A DNA stretch of 64,000 nt, from assembly GCA_963662155.1 (NCBI GenBank), contig OY759263.1, forward strand, positions 18,348,394 to 18,412,393, read 5' to 3'. Position 1 is the first letter of the stretch. Every line of letters starts with the position of its first letter. This document shows, piece after piece, positions 24,511 to 36,223 of the stretch. A program made the position numbers and the translations under genes. This DNA is from Lamellibrachia columna (lineage: Eukaryota; Annelida; Polychaeta; Sabellida; Siboglinidae). Below the pieces are notes generated by a model. The model worked only from the letters and a program-made list of their open reading frames with translations. It had not been told where the DNA came from and did not search any database.

Positions 24511-24711
24511 AAGCCGAAGGCCATGACAGGTTCACAGCCTGACATTCCAGGACTCCGCTAGGGCACAGATAGCTAAGATGACTTACTTTGTATGTCAGTC
24601 CAAAAGTTTATATTGAAAAGTAATAAAACCCAGCACTTGGTAAAACTAACAGTTATAATCGTGTCGGTTCCAGTTCAGACTGTCATAAATCCTAGTGTGC
24701 TCAATATCTAG

Positions 24712-25815
24712 TTATCACCCCCATGACATTTTCGCCCGATGGTAAGGATTTAATGGGGGTAAAATCAAATATTCACTCCCATGAACCAACACAGCATGAC
24801 TGATGACTTGTGAACAACTGTTTATTGCAGTCAGATTACAGTTTTACATGTGTACATGTTTGAAATGGTTCATGGATGCAGCTATCTATATATCATTTAA
24901 TTTAAATAAAAAAATATATTTAGATAAAAATCAAAAATTTTTAGAAAATCATAAATTTTCAACCCTGGAGTTGAAATGTCTAAATGATAAATTGCTAATT
25001 GCAATGGTTATTTAACCCATTAGGCCCCAGGATTTTATTAAAACACGCCACCGTGTTCCCAGGATTTCTGGCAAATTTTGAGCGATTTTACCTCCTTGTG
25101 TTCAAAAATTTGTAGAAAAAAAACTATTCAATATTGACAATTACAAGTTGTGTTTATTTTGAAGAGTAGTAATTTCTCCACATGCATGTATACATAGAAA
25201 TAGGATATATTAATAAAATGTTGACATTTGATAACAATTTGCAAAGACAAAATTGTACATTTGTTAAAACTTTGAAAGTTGCGACTGACATTTGACAATG
25301 ATCCCATGCTATAACCCTATGCAGCTCAGCGAAGAAAATGTAGCTATATGTGTTAGCTTTGCAACACTGAAAACATTATCAAATTCTGACGGTTATTTTT
25401 CAGGTTACACAATATTTTATCATGACAAATATAGAAATAAAAATTTTCAAGATAGCGTGAACAAAACTGATGAAAATCAAGATTTCCGAAAGGGCAACAC
25501 ATGCACACAACGAGCTGTTGTTGTTGCAAAATGTATCCGCTAGGGTGTGGCAAAATTTGGTAGCGTTTAGTTTAGTACTTATTCGCCAGGATTTTTTTAA
25601 TAGAGGGTCCTGTATGCGGCCGGCGGCGGCCGTTCCAGGACTGCACAGAGAGGCCGGCCGCGGCCGTTGTGGGGTCTAATCAGTTAATACAAATAAATTA
25701 TTAATAAAAAATATGCCATGAATTTGAAAAGGGTGTGTGAAAATTTCACAGAGGGGTGAATATTTCATATGAAATATTTACCCGGGGGTGAGAATTTATG
25801 GGGGTGAACTTTGGC
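24712..25815. mobile_element. possible inverted-repeat element with CACCCCCAT termini
   Basis: The left side (24712-24775) has GTTATCACCCCCATGACATT and AAATATTCACTCCC. The right side (25730-25815) has the reverse complements, GAGTGAATATTT-like and ATGGGGGTGAACTT. Alignment is patchy. It encloses the TTAA-flanked element at 25016-25683. Confidence 0.4.
25016..25683. mobile_element. TTAA-flanked non-autonomous element with GC-rich hairpin
   Basis: TTAA at 25012-25015 and 25684-25687 flank imperfect inverted ends (CCCATTAGGCCCC left; CTGATTAGACCCC as reverse complement right). TTAA duplication is typical of piggyBac and Kolobok transposons. The right part (25617-25672) is an unusual GGCCGG/CGGCCG-rich stem-loop in an otherwise AT-rich region. 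No transposase is present. Confidence 0.55.
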
Positions 25816-26332
25816 TGGATACATGGACAATTTAAGGGCAAGAAGAATTGTTTTTGTGTAAAGCCATTGCCATGTCTAGCAAAGTCTTGTTAGTCAGGAA
25901 TAAACATACTTCTTCCTCAGAATTACCAGGAGAATCTTCCTCCAAATTTACTCCAGTTTTTGTTAATTTTTGCTATTTTTCTTGTGTTTTCCTCTGAAGA
26001 AATGTTGAACCTAAACATTATGTTTTAGATTGGCCTACTCAGATTGTGTTATTTTGTGTTTGCTTCCGGTATCCAAGCACCAGGCATACAATCAATGCAC
26101 TCGGCTTTTGTAACACATTGCCAATCTAATTTGTTATGCTTGAACAATAATATTGACTCAAGTAATAACATTCGTTATGGATTACAAAGCTTACTGAATA
26201 ATACCCAATAGAAGCAAAGAGCATGTTAGTGCATGGACAGTGGTCTGATTTTATTGTGCAAATAAAAGAACAGTGTGGTCTAGAAAAGTGACCCCCATAG
26301 AAAAGTGACCTCCATAGAGAAGTAACCCACGG

Positions 26333-26431
26333 ATCACCCCACTATAGAATTGTGACCCCACTATAGAATTGTGACCCCACTATAGAATTGTGACCCCACT
26401 ATAGAATTGTGACCCCACTATAGAATTGTGA
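26333..26431. repeat. 19-bp minisatellite, 5 copies
   Basis: The unit CCCACTATAGAATTGTGAC is repeated five times; it looks like an amplification of the element's own terminal motif. Confidence 0.95.
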
Positions 26432-26756
26432 CCCTCATCCTAAAAACTTATGTTATAACATAATAAGTGGTTAGGAGTTTGGTGACATTTACTTTTAGGT
26501 TTATTAGTACATCTAGCTAGATAATACATAACATTAAATGGGGATAATTAGATAATAATAGAACTTTATAAAGGTGTTCACCATTGTTCATGTTGTATAT
26601 TAATTTGGTATTTATTAATTTAGTTCAATAGAAATTCTACATAAACTGTAATTACATTATTAGTGCAGTGAATTTAAATTCATTGTGATTAATTATGTTA
26701 TTACAATGTTATGTATACAAGCCTTTCTCATGCATGTATAACAATCTGTTTTAACA

Positions 26757-26964
26757 TGCTCAAGTCTCAAGTAGTTATACTCCAAACAGCCCAATCTTGA
26801 GCTAACGCAGGAGTTTGGACCAACGGCTTTTAATGTCTCTTCCGAAAGACACAGGCAAAGTGGGGTGAACGAAATTGCCCAAGCTTCGAAACGGCAGAGG
26901 TGGAATCGAACCACCGTCCTCTCGATCGACAGGCGGGTGCTCTAACCATTAGACCACCGCTCCC
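26757..26964 (-). mobile_element. tRNA-derived SINE
   Basis: On the minus strand, 26964-26890 forms a tRNA-like head: A box TGGTCTAATGGTTAGAGC, a GTC anticodon-like triplet, and B box GGTTCGATTCC within a perfect GGTGG/CCACC T-stem. The acceptor stem is mispaired, so it is not a functional tRNA gene. The body continues with GGCAATTTCGTTCACCCC and TCTTTCGGAAGAGACATTAA. The relative at 48095-48306 shares the body. Confidence 0.85.
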
Positions 26965-27022
26965 CACTTATGTATGCTGCATACAAACCCAAGATATAGA
27001 GAGAATATATACCATATACAGT

Positions 27023-27057
27023 TGCATGCATGCATGCATGCATGCATGCATACATAT
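27023..27057. repeat. (GCAT)n microsatellite
   Basis: GCATGCATGC run followed by ATACATACAT. It abuts the hAT-like element and shares its target sequence. Confidence 0.9.
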
Positions 27058-27073
27058 ATACATACATACATGC

Positions 27074-27320
27074 CAGACATGAGGTCAGTTCCATTTCCAA
27101 TTCCAGTCAATTCCAAAAAATCAATTCAAATTCCACCTTGCAAAAATCAATTCTAATTCAAATTCCAAATTGTCAATTCTAATTCACACTTTTGAAATTA
27201 TGGGCTAAGGAAAAATTCAAATTCAATTCGTTTTAACACAGTTTTATTTGTACTTGAAATCATGTGAGCACAATCATATTTAATCAGATATGATTAACAA
27301 ATTAACTATTGTTAATTTAA

Positions 27321-27386
<66 letters not shown>

Positions 27387-28003
27387 TTTAAAAATGGCAT
27401 TCAGACATTCGATATGTACTTTCTGCTGCGACACCTCTCCTGAATTTTTGCTAACCAGACGTTTTGGACAGTCCTGGACAGTTGGGTCGTTAATCTGAGT
27501 TTTTAACAGTTTCCCCCTGTTTATATCAGTTGTGGTATCATTGATATTTTATCAAATTTACTGTAAAATTTTAGTTTTCAACATCTTAATCACCAACATG
27601 TATTCACCATGGGGAAATAAACCTTGTCCACTTAGAAAGAAAATGAGATAAGGCCTGAATGGTTTGACTTTGGTTTTACTGTCTGTTACAGTAACTTAGT
27701 ATTTGTTTTTGATGCAAATGTTTGATTATATTGTTCTTGTTCACAATGTTTCAATAACAGAGTAGACAGTGTATATTATATAATGTTGACAACTTCCTGA
27801 CTGTTACCAGATTCAGGGAGACATACCAATAGCAGACAAATACGATTTTAATAGTAAATTTAAGGGGTAAAGATTAACAGTATCAAGTCAATAATTCAAA
27901 CAAAATCAATTCCAATAAAAAATAAATTCCAACCGACTTTCAAAAATCAATTCCAGAATTGGAATTGAGGTTCAGTTCTGGAATGGAATTGACCCCATGT
28001 CTG
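27074..28003. mobile_element. non-autonomous hAT-like transposon, 930 bp, 8-bp TSD
   Basis: Inverted ends CAGACATGAGGTCAGTTCCA and, on the other strand, CAGACATGGGGTCAATTCCA are flanked by 8-bp repeats ATACATGC (27066-27073) and ATACGTGC (28004-28011), one mismatch. Subterminal AATTCCAATTCC-type words occur at both ends. The interior includes a (TA)n run at 27324-27382 and no transposase. Confidence 0.8.
27324..27382. repeat. (TA)n microsatellite
   Basis: Uninterrupted TA run inside the hAT-like element. Confidence 0.97.
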
Positions 28004-28137
28004 ATACGTGCATACACACATACATACCCCGTACATACCTATGTTATTTTAAAATTGCTGTCTGAACAATAAATAATTAGTAACGGGTCAAAATTATATG
28101 GGGGGGTCACTTTTTTATGGGGGTCACTTTACTATAT

Positions 28138-28265
28138 AGTTTGTCTGAAGATTTCACCATTTCTAAATAACAAATTTGCATGAGCTAGTATATTTTAGTT
28201 GATACTACATTTGTTTGAATTTTCATGAAATGATCCTGAAATGAGATAAGTAAAACAATTAAATT
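28138..28265 (-). repeat. dispersed repeat family D, copy 1
   Basis: GTTTGTCTGAAGATTTCACC, ATGAGCTAGTATATTTTAG and CTGAAATGAG align collinearly with the copies at 34590-34800 (same orientation) and 55340-55735 and 58150-58520 (opposite orientation). Confidence 0.65.
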
Positions 28266-28269
28266 GAAG

Positions 28270-29688
28270 AGGGACCATTCCTGTGCTCCATGCTGAGTGA
28301 AGTCAAACCCTATTCTGCGTTCTACACGTGCATTGATCTATGGAATTCTTGTGACGTACAGTTGCAGTTTGGCTGAATCTGCTGATCGTGTGTATTTGAA
28401 ATGAAACCCGCTAGTACGATTACTGTATTGGCAGTGCGTTGACTCATGGACTGGCATTGTTATCAAAGTCACCAGGGTGTGACTGCCAAACACATCCACG
28501 TTGTCACCCAGTTTTGCTAACATAACAACATTTCCCTTTTATAGCTACATTCAACTTAATTGTGGATAACATAATCAGCCATTTAGTAGAATTAAATATG
28601 TTGGCTGGGACGGAATAATTCCTGTTCCTGCTGTATTAAAATGTGCTGCTTAAACTAATTAGAATCAAATTGTTATGGCTTGAAGTGATTCTATTGAGCG
28701 GAGTCCATTATAATGACTAGCATACTGAGGTGTTGCAGTTTTTAAGTGAGTCTGCTAGGTCGATTTTCTACCACACTGACTCATAAAAATACTATTCACA
28801 TTGACATCAATACAGACTATTTTAAAACCAGGAAGTGTAGCTGGCAGTAACCCGAGTCACACCCATAAAGAAGTCACAGCATGTCATGGAGAAAGATATA
28901 ACTTTACGTTGTAGCCTTCAGTTTAGAATTAGTTCTTTGCACACCAAATTGTTAACATGTCTATGTTTTTTCCAACCACTTCATTTCTACTCAGTATTTG
29001 CATAGCAAGTAGCAAGGAGTAATGTTGGCAGTTTACTACATAGGTCACGTTTTTGCGTTGGACCAGTTTGGAGTTTCGGGAGATTGCCACTAATAACACT
29101 GAGGAAATGTTAGTCCCAGCGGTAGCTCCCATTAAATGAGTCATTGTCTGGTGAAGAAGCAAAATTCTGTCTCGGATGCACTAGTTTTGCCAGTCGATAT
29201 TGTAATGGTTTGGGCATGTTGCTTTGGATAGCAGACATGTTAAACCTTGTTGCATCTTGTTAATGTCTTCTGGATGTTGTATACGTACTGATGAAGGCCA
29301 GAAATGTTACGCTGATGAAACTGCTATCGTTGATATGCTGTTTTCGGAAAAATCAAAGAAACGTGCACATCAGATCCATATATTCTAAATCTAGTTATTT
29401 CATCGGTGCAGTGCAAGCAAATTGTGAACAATCTTACATCTATCGAATGATGAATACACGCACCGAGAAGATGATGCTCAGGTTTAATGACGTGATGGTC
29501 ACAGCCGAGCAAAACCGTAATGACAACAGTCATAGGATAATCCACGGTAGCAGATTCACCAGCGTAACTTTTATTGCCTATGTTACTATGTATATATTTT
29601 GGTTTATTTTTAATGCACAGATTGGTTGATCGTTATATCTTGTGCCAGTCGTGTATAATTGGCTAATGTTGTTGTGTGCCTTGCACAG
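28270..29688. other. no exon identified upstream of MEIOC
   Basis: This is where an upstream MEIOC exon or promoter might lie, but none could be read. A partial inverted repeat joins 29305-29337 (GTTACGCTGATGAAACTGC) with 29545-29580. A 61-codon minus frame at 28338-28523 is unassigned. Confidence 0.35.
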
Positions 29689-29874
29689 TTCAAGTACAAC
29701 CCGGAAGCGAACCCTTTCCGACCCGGCAACTGTGGCAATGATCAGGGCAGCTTCTGCGATCCTCCAGTCCCCACAGCAAACAGTATGGCAACCACTTCAT
29801 CAGTGCAAGCGTCCATTAACATGCCAGTGGTGCATCGTGGGAATAAGACATTCACAAGCTATAGGAACGGCCAG
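29689..29874 (+). CDS. MEIOC: MEIOC candidate exon 1 of those seen (62 codons)
   Basis: An open segment lies between acceptor TTGTGTGCCTTGCACAG and donor GTAAAA, phase 0 at both ends, so it joins in frame to 36224-36714. Codons are GC-rich at third positions compared with the flanks (FKYNPEANPFRPGNCGNDQG start), supporting coding. The encoded stretch is polar and Asn/Ser-rich and has no domain. The N-terminal half of MEIOC is poorly conserved between phyla, so assignment rests on phase, strand and position. No initiator ATG is seen; an upstream exon is needed unless the protein starts at an internal Met. Confidence 0.6.
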
Positions 29875-30984
29875 GTAAAACGTTGAATGTTGAGTTCATT
29901 GTGCGCATATATGCTGAACTGTCAGCACTTAGGCTGATCACTGCCTGCTTTTGTGTTGTTAATAATGTATAGTGTACCGTTACTAATAGTATAATATCTC
30001 ACACAGTCTAATGCTGTGAGGCTTTTGACATTCAATATCTCACCAGTGTCACATATACATGATGGATATACAAAGCTGGTGTCTCCAACAAGTGTCAGTG
30101 TGTCACATTGCTATAGTATTCCTTCCTGCACCAGACATCTGTCTCACGCAAGTAAAAAGTCACAAATACCTGCTTGGTTTTTCGAGAGAACAACATCTGA
30201 TGCAGAAATATGAGTGAAGCTGTGGAAATTTACCACACTTGTCGGATGCAGTGTGTGTGGTGTTGCTCTAGTGTGTCCACCAATGTAATTGTATGAAACT
30301 GCACGGTCAGTATCCTGAACTTGTAAATCATTAAGTTTTGAATGTCATCAGTTTGTGCATGACTGTGGTTTGGAATCTGTCCGATTATCTCAACATTTCT
30401 ACCACATTGCAAACGATTGCATTATCACGTACACTAGAAATAGTGCATGTGTTCTCAATTCTTTTGCAATCAATAAAAAAACTAACCTGCCAAAATGTTA
30501 ATTTATCAATGTTTAGGGGTCGCTACCAAAGGTTGAAGTTCTCGATACTAAGTAATAATATCCTATACATGTTTCTATGACACCATACATATGAATCAAA
30601 AGTTACTAGAAAAAACTTCTTTATTTAACACTAAAGGAGAATGCCTTGATGAAAGCCAGGTCATTTCTTGTTGCTGAGGTGGGAAGCGGGGCGTTGTACC
30701 AGGCGCGAACGTATACCGTAACAACAAAGATAGATATACGTTACATGGGCTTCTCCCTCATGGTGAGTTTGAACTGTGAACGAACCATTAACACTTTGAC
30801 AGTGTATTGCACTTTTGCCGTCCATCTGGCGCAGTGCATCACACCTTGAGCCATAAACCGGATTCCAAGTATGGGCTGACCTCCGATGAAAATAATCACC
30901 AGATCTAGAAGTTCTCTTTAATCATCTATAGGTTGCTGATTTCACAGCTGTTCTCCAGCAAACAATAACATGTCTTGCCGTAAT
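29875..30984. other. MEIOC intron, unassigned
   Basis: No repeat was identified. A phase-compatible cryptic exon candidate at 30637-30762 is discussed in the findings. Confidence 0.4.
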
Positions 30985-31830
30985 CCGGAAGCAGCACTTG
31001 CTCTGGCTTTATAGTCACGTGCTGTGCTGAACCTATTTTGGTCTATGCAGCCGCATTGTTCTTTAAATCTCCTGAAGAGCAGTATCTCGGAGCCAATAGA
31101 CCATCACAGGCAAACAGAGAAAGCAGCCTACAGGACGAGTTCGAAAATATGACTGAGAAGCTCCTTTCCCAGTTTCTCCTGTATGAGGGTACATGCACCA
31201 TTTCTGTTGGATACTGTTGTATCAGAACACATGGCCCTGACCATGTCTTCCAAGTTCCAGAATTAGATTGATGTCGTTACTGCTGTCTCCATCTGGTCAC
31301 CTGTTCCTCAGCCCAAAGAGAGCACTCCTAAAAGCTGATCTTTGTCTCCTTGGGGAACTAGGATAGGCAGCCGTTCTACGTTCTCTTATCCTGTTATTTG
31401 TAGAAGAAGTTTACCATCCCAATGGACAGTCAATGGAGCACTGGACTTAAATTAATCTTTTGTTGTTTCTATCATCTCAACGTGAAGTTCAGTACGTTGT
31501 CGCTTGACTTCAATTAGTAGTGAATTCAGTAACTTCATGGCCGAATGTAATGGCAGCTGTTGCCAGCAGTAAGGTAATTATTCGGTCACTTACTTTTGTA
31601 GGTCCAATCCTGCAGTGAGATCTGGATTTAATACATTGTTGCACGCTCTTTTACATGGGGTCAGGGAAATATCAGAAGTGGATGGTCCGGGTGTAGCAAT
31701 GTTATCTTCTTCCATGTAGGATGTCCCTTCAGAATCTTCAGGAGTCATCGAAATGAGAACTGTTGCTTCACTATCTAGCTCATGCCACTCGTTTGACGAT
31801 GCTGTTAATCTTTGTGATGTTTTTTACTAT
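30985..31830 (-). pseudogene. DNA-transposon protein relic (RNase H-like?) in MEIOC intron
   Basis: The minus strand reads, in shifting frames, SQRLTASSNEWHELDSEA, MTPEDSEGTSYMEED, KVSDRIITLLLATAAITFG, APLTVHWDGKLLLQITG, NVERLPILVPQGDKDQLLG, DTTVSNRNGACTLIQEK, then IGSEILLFRRFKEQ. VHWDGKLL...VERLPI...DTT-SN-GAC recalls a multi-copy, transposon-like protein type of invertebrate genomes (memory, no name recalled). Several frameshifts and stops, including one that mimics a GTAAGT donor near 31591, show it is dead. Confidence 0.65.
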
Positions 31831-32541
31831 TTGCTTCCTTTTTGATTAAAGGATGGCATAAAATCATCAAAAATAAAGATGGCTACCAGTCACATGACCC
31901 GTTGACAGGGGTCATGTGACACATAAAGATGACAACAACTCACATGCCAAGGCCATGTGACAGTAGCAAATTATGACTCATTTACTGAAAGGCTTTGATT
32001 TATATATGTATATATCATATAAACACGCATATTTGATCACTGGTGGCTATGGGAGCCAACTTCAACATTTGGTAGCGACCTCTATATATAATTTTATTGC
32101 ATTGAAATGTGATCGGGATACTTTTTCTAAGAACGCAACAAAATGAGAGGGTGTTCCAATGGAAATTCAAAACTTCAAAGACCACCCTAATGTCTGCATG
32201 CCTGTCTAACTGGTTGTTAATACTGTCATTGTCTTAAGTGTCTTTACTTGTCCACTCCTGTATGCAAGCCGGGGGGAGGGGGGTTGTAAAGTTGTTCTGT
32301 AAATGTACTCTCCAGAGATTGATGTGATGAATTGAGGTATAAAATAACCAGCAAATAGCAAGACAAGGGTACATGTTGCCATTTCTCTTTGTTTTTATTA
32401 AAGACCGCTTAAACAAGTTTGAAACATTGCATAAATACAGTTCTAGGTGTTTATCTAAAACCCATGTTGTGCAATTGTTCAAAGCAGAACGTGCTTTAAA
32501 GGTCCTCAGTTCGACTCATTTCACAAAAGATTGATCCTATG

Positions 32542-32589
<48 letters not shown>

Positions 32590-32887
32590 AAATATATATA
32601 AAACATCCTGAAAGTGGCAAGAGTGAAACTGTCCCTACTGTTGCAGTGAGTTGGTGATGCAAAAGTGCAATCCCACACACAAAGATTAGGCCTAAATAGA
32701 TATATAGTTATAATTATGTTTTTTATACTTGTTATGTAATTACAAATTGCAACCTTATAAGCATGTCAATATATTCTTGTAATATTGATAATGGTTATTG
32801 GTGAATCATAAATAAGTTATATATGCCTCTGTTTACTTCTACACACTATCATTTATTTATAACAGACATTCATAGGATACACTTTGC
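31831..32887. other. MEIOC intron; AT-rich, short (TA)n
   Basis: GTCACATGACCC and GGGTCATGTGAC words form a small inverted repeat at about 31890-31920. A TA run lies at 32546-32584, followed by degenerate TATA sequence. No gene seen. Confidence 0.4.
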
Positions 32888-33958
32888 AGGCCTTGACATT
32901 ACGCTTTTGTATCCAGTGGCCCAGGGGTCCACTAGATTTTAAAAGTTACTGGCCCGACAAAATAGTTACTGGCCCAACATTTTACTAGGATAAAATGTTT
33001 TCAAGACGCGTACAATGTTTGCAATACATCGCACTACATGTTGAAGGATGCGAGTTTGGTCGTTATTTCCTTTGCTCTTGGTTTGTGTTATGACGTTACA
33101 CTTTCTGCCAATTTTCCATATGGCAGATAATGTTGCTGCTGGAAATGTTTGAGAAGCCGTAGCGTGTCGCATTTTGAGAACACCATTGTCAACGACAATG
33201 GGTGATGCTACCATGTGTGTACTGGAGGCATTTTTGACAATCCGTGTCGAGTTACAGCTAGTTATACAACGGGCAAATGGGAACTGACACTGTATATAAT
33301 TATGACTGTTACCATTGGGCTTTATTTCTTTCAAATATACACTTTTGGACAGAAGTACATAGTTACAGTAAACTTAGCTATCTGTGCCATAGCGGGTTCC
33401 TGGATGGTATATTAGGCATTGTCATGACATCTAGTGGACAATCCATGAACTTTCGGTCTACATCGGTACGTCAAAGGAACTTCCTACATCGAAGGCGTAT
33501 CACCATAACCAATACATATTGCGCAGAAGAAAATAGTGCGATATACCAGTAACACTGTGCAACCCTAGTAAGACCTACCCGTTATGGAAGCATCTGTCTC
33601 AGTGCACGAGCTTTTCAAAAAGTCTGCATGTCATCGCTAGTAGCGACGCCAGGCAGACTTTTGGTGAATGTGCTTATTAAAACAATATGTTGACTGTGTC
33701 TGCAGGATGCAATAACCCAAAGTCAGATCGTTGAGATGAAGATTTTGTTTTGTGTCACTGAGTAGAGAGCGAGGACTGGCAATAGAAACCGCTTTAAAAC
33801 GATGATGATGTGACCTGTGATTAGTCTGATTAAAACAATCTGAAAATATGGTGGCCTGTTGGGCCAGCATAATATGAACATTTGTGGACCATACTGGCCT
33901 GACAACCCAAAAAGGGCACTGGGCCAGTGGGCTATTGTTAATTTCAAGGCCAGCTATG
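32888..33958. mobile_element. possible 1.07-kb inverted-repeat element
   Basis: The left end reads GGCCTTGACATTA, then CAGTGGCCCAG. The right end, reverse complemented, reads GGCCTTGAAATTA, then CACTGGCCCAGTG. No clear target duplication. It contains the dispersed repeat copy at 33461-33572. Confidence 0.5.
33461..33572 (+). repeat. dispersed repeat, copy 2
   Basis: Collinear with the minus strand of 24421-24510 (CATCGGTACGTC, ATCGAAGGCGTATC, GAAAATAGTGCGATATACCA, ACACTGTGCAACCCTAGT). Confidence 0.7.
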
Positions 33959-34019
33959 TGTTATATATATTTGGTTCCATTGTATTGTGTTGTATTGTAT
34001 TGTGTTTGTTGAATTGAAA

Positions 34020-34036
34020 TTGATTGACTGATTGAC

Positions 34037-34069
<33 letters not shown>

Positions 34070-34095
34070 CGTTCGTTCATTCATTCATTCATTGG
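34020..34095. repeat. (TTGA)n / (TTCA)n microsatellite
   Basis: GATTGATTGATT run passing into TTCATTCATTCA. Confidence 0.95.
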
Positions 34096-34589
34096 TTGGT
34101 TGATTCATTCATCGATTCGTTGATCCATTGTATCGATTGATTGGTTGATTGAATGAGAACCTACTAGTGCAACAAAATGATGTACAATTGGATGAGTGAT
34201 GAATTACATATCAATAGTTGAGGTAACTTCTACAAAACATTCATAGCGAATACCAAACATTTCTTGTAGGTAATCATTATGTGAGGTCTATATATATAAG
34301 TAAAACTGCTTCTTCAACTGATTTAGCCTATCGCAAATCCGGTTCATTGGTGTCCAAATATGTAGTGTGTGAATAGTTTATGCAACATCTGCAGTCGATT
34401 TAATGAAAAAATGCCTATTTTTTTCAAATCATCGAAAGAATTTACTTTAGTCATTAGATCTGGTAAGTATCAAAATAGTGGATATCCAAAATGTTAAATA
34501 CTGTGTGGGTCAATGCTGATCATGGGCGTGACCTCCATCCTCTCGCCGATCACATGACAAAGTTAAAAAAATTCACTAAGGAGTAAAAT

Positions 34590-34800
34590 TGTGATTTTTC
34601 AGCATTTTGATTTTTACTTCAGTTAATGCATGAACAAGAATTAACTAATTTAAGTTTGTCTGGCGATTTCACAAAAACTACATATAAAAATTGCACAAAC
34701 GAGCTAGCATGTTGCAGTGGATACTAGGTAGGTTTGGTTTTTCGCAAAATTAATTTGAAATGAGATTAGCAACAAAATCGAATTGATTTTGCACCTTTAA
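34590..34800 (-). repeat. dispersed repeat family D, copy 2
   Basis: GTTTGTCTGGCGATTTCAC, AACGAGCTAGCATGTTGCAG and TGGATACTAGGTAGGTTTGG match the reverse complement of 58150-58520 block by block. The word GATTTAGCCTATCGC at about 34321 recurs at about 60663. Confidence 0.7.
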
Positions 34801-36223
34801 GTGCACTTAATGTTATCACTGATAGCAGACTCACACATATTGAGGACAATTAGCCTGAAAATGTTAACATAAAAAGGATATTTTCGATGAGACCATACAA
34901 CATGTACTTAGATGACCAGCTGGCAAAACACACCTCTAGAGAGTTGATCAGAAAAGGATCAGAGTAAATTTTGTCAAGCAATGTTTTGAAAGCTTTATCA
35001 CCCTTATGGGGCATGGGAATCTCAGGGGGCTCCTATAGCTGTACCCACAACAGGTAATTGCCCTGGGGGACTCACCTGGGATCAGTGTTTGCCTGTCAGG
35101 GCCTGCATTGCCATTGTGCCTCAATCAGGTAGGACCTAATCTGCCAGGGTGTGAAGAAGTAGTTAATTAATTGAAGGCAATGGACAGGCACAAACATCAT
35201 TAGTTTCTGATGCTTATAGTACTGCCTCAGGCGTCAATTGAATGTGCATGGCTTTTTGAAATCCCCAATTGCATCCTGTCTTTTGGCTGCCTTTGGTGGA
35301 CACTGGCACTTTAATGATTTGTTGTTTCATACAGGGCATGTGGGGAGGTGGGTCCAGGGGTTGGATACAGCTGCAACTATTGTGTCTCACAGGAACAGAA
35401 GGCAATATAACTGGTCTGGCCTGGTCCCTACAGCAGTCTGGTGTTAACTACCGCACCTGTGTGTTGTTTCTGGTTAATTGTCCATCAGCCATGTGGTCTG
35501 GTATCTAGATAAATAGCCAAGACTGCCTGCCGCAGCCAGTAGGAACTTGTCTTAGACCTGGTGGACAGGCTCGACAGCTCTGTAAAATGCCTCAGTATCG
35601 AGACAGGCAACACATGTTTGATCAGGTAGATGCCAGGAATCTATGGATGGTATGTTGGTCTGAAGTCGTGATATATATTAGTATTTCACATATCAGTTTA
35701 TTATGCATTCTAATATTGCACACGTACATGTGTCTAATATGGGAAGCCGTCTAATAATAGGCAAGCAGTGGTTTGTAGTGGCCTGATATAAGTCTCAAGA
35801 TCTGTAGATATGAGGGGGTGCAAGAAAATCAAGCTATAATTTGTCCCTTGTATTACAGATGCAGTACATTCTTATTTTATCCATTTGTACATGAGAAAGC
35901 TTCTCTGAATTTCTGTGAAGAAACGTAGTTGCACTGGTTTAACATCGACTGCAGTAGTCTCCCGAGAAACACGCACTGTCAGCAGCCACTTTTTCATGTC
36001 TCAGGCCATTAAATCGATGATATCCAAGCTGTCACGGGAGACGTCCTGGCATCTTTCAAGACTCCTTCTTCTCCGTGTTATGCCAGCCTCCCGAGACGGC
36101 ATCAGCTGTTGCTATATTATTAGACTTTTGAGGCAGTCGCAACTGTACTCTAGGTAACACAGTTTATTTAATAATATTTAATAAAAAGTGCGTTTCTGAC
36201 ATCAGGTCTTTTTTGTGTGGTAG
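34801..36223. other. MEIOC intron, no exon seen
   Basis: Moderately GC-rich 34990-35640 with several small frames but no convincing exon. A weak inverted repeat with GTCTCCCGAG/CGGGAGAC words lies at 35950-36100. Confidence 0.4.

Larger units (their letters stand above)
26283..28136. mobile_element. 1.85-kb inverted-repeat element with AAAGTGACCCCCAT ends
   Basis: The left end contains TAGAAAAGTGACCCCCATAG, then AAAAGTGACC. The right end (28095-28136) is its reverse complement, with TATAGTAAAGTGACCCCCAT read on the minus strand. A related end sits at 63645-63690 near the right edge of the window. A 19-bp minisatellite, a SINE and a hAT-like element lie inside. Confidence 0.55.

Noticed and set aside
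26890..26964. Functional tRNA-Asp gene
   Set aside because: A and B boxes and T-stem are good but the acceptor stem is mispaired and the sequence runs on into a SINE body.
31038..31271. 77-codon plus-strand frame considered as a MEIOC exon
   Set aside because: Its phase does not fit the neighbouring exons, and the minus strand explains the region as a transposon relic.
31585..31597. GTAAGTGA on the minus strand as a splice donor
   Set aside because: Reading on in another frame continues the transposon motif KVSDR, so it is a frameshift inside a pseudogene.
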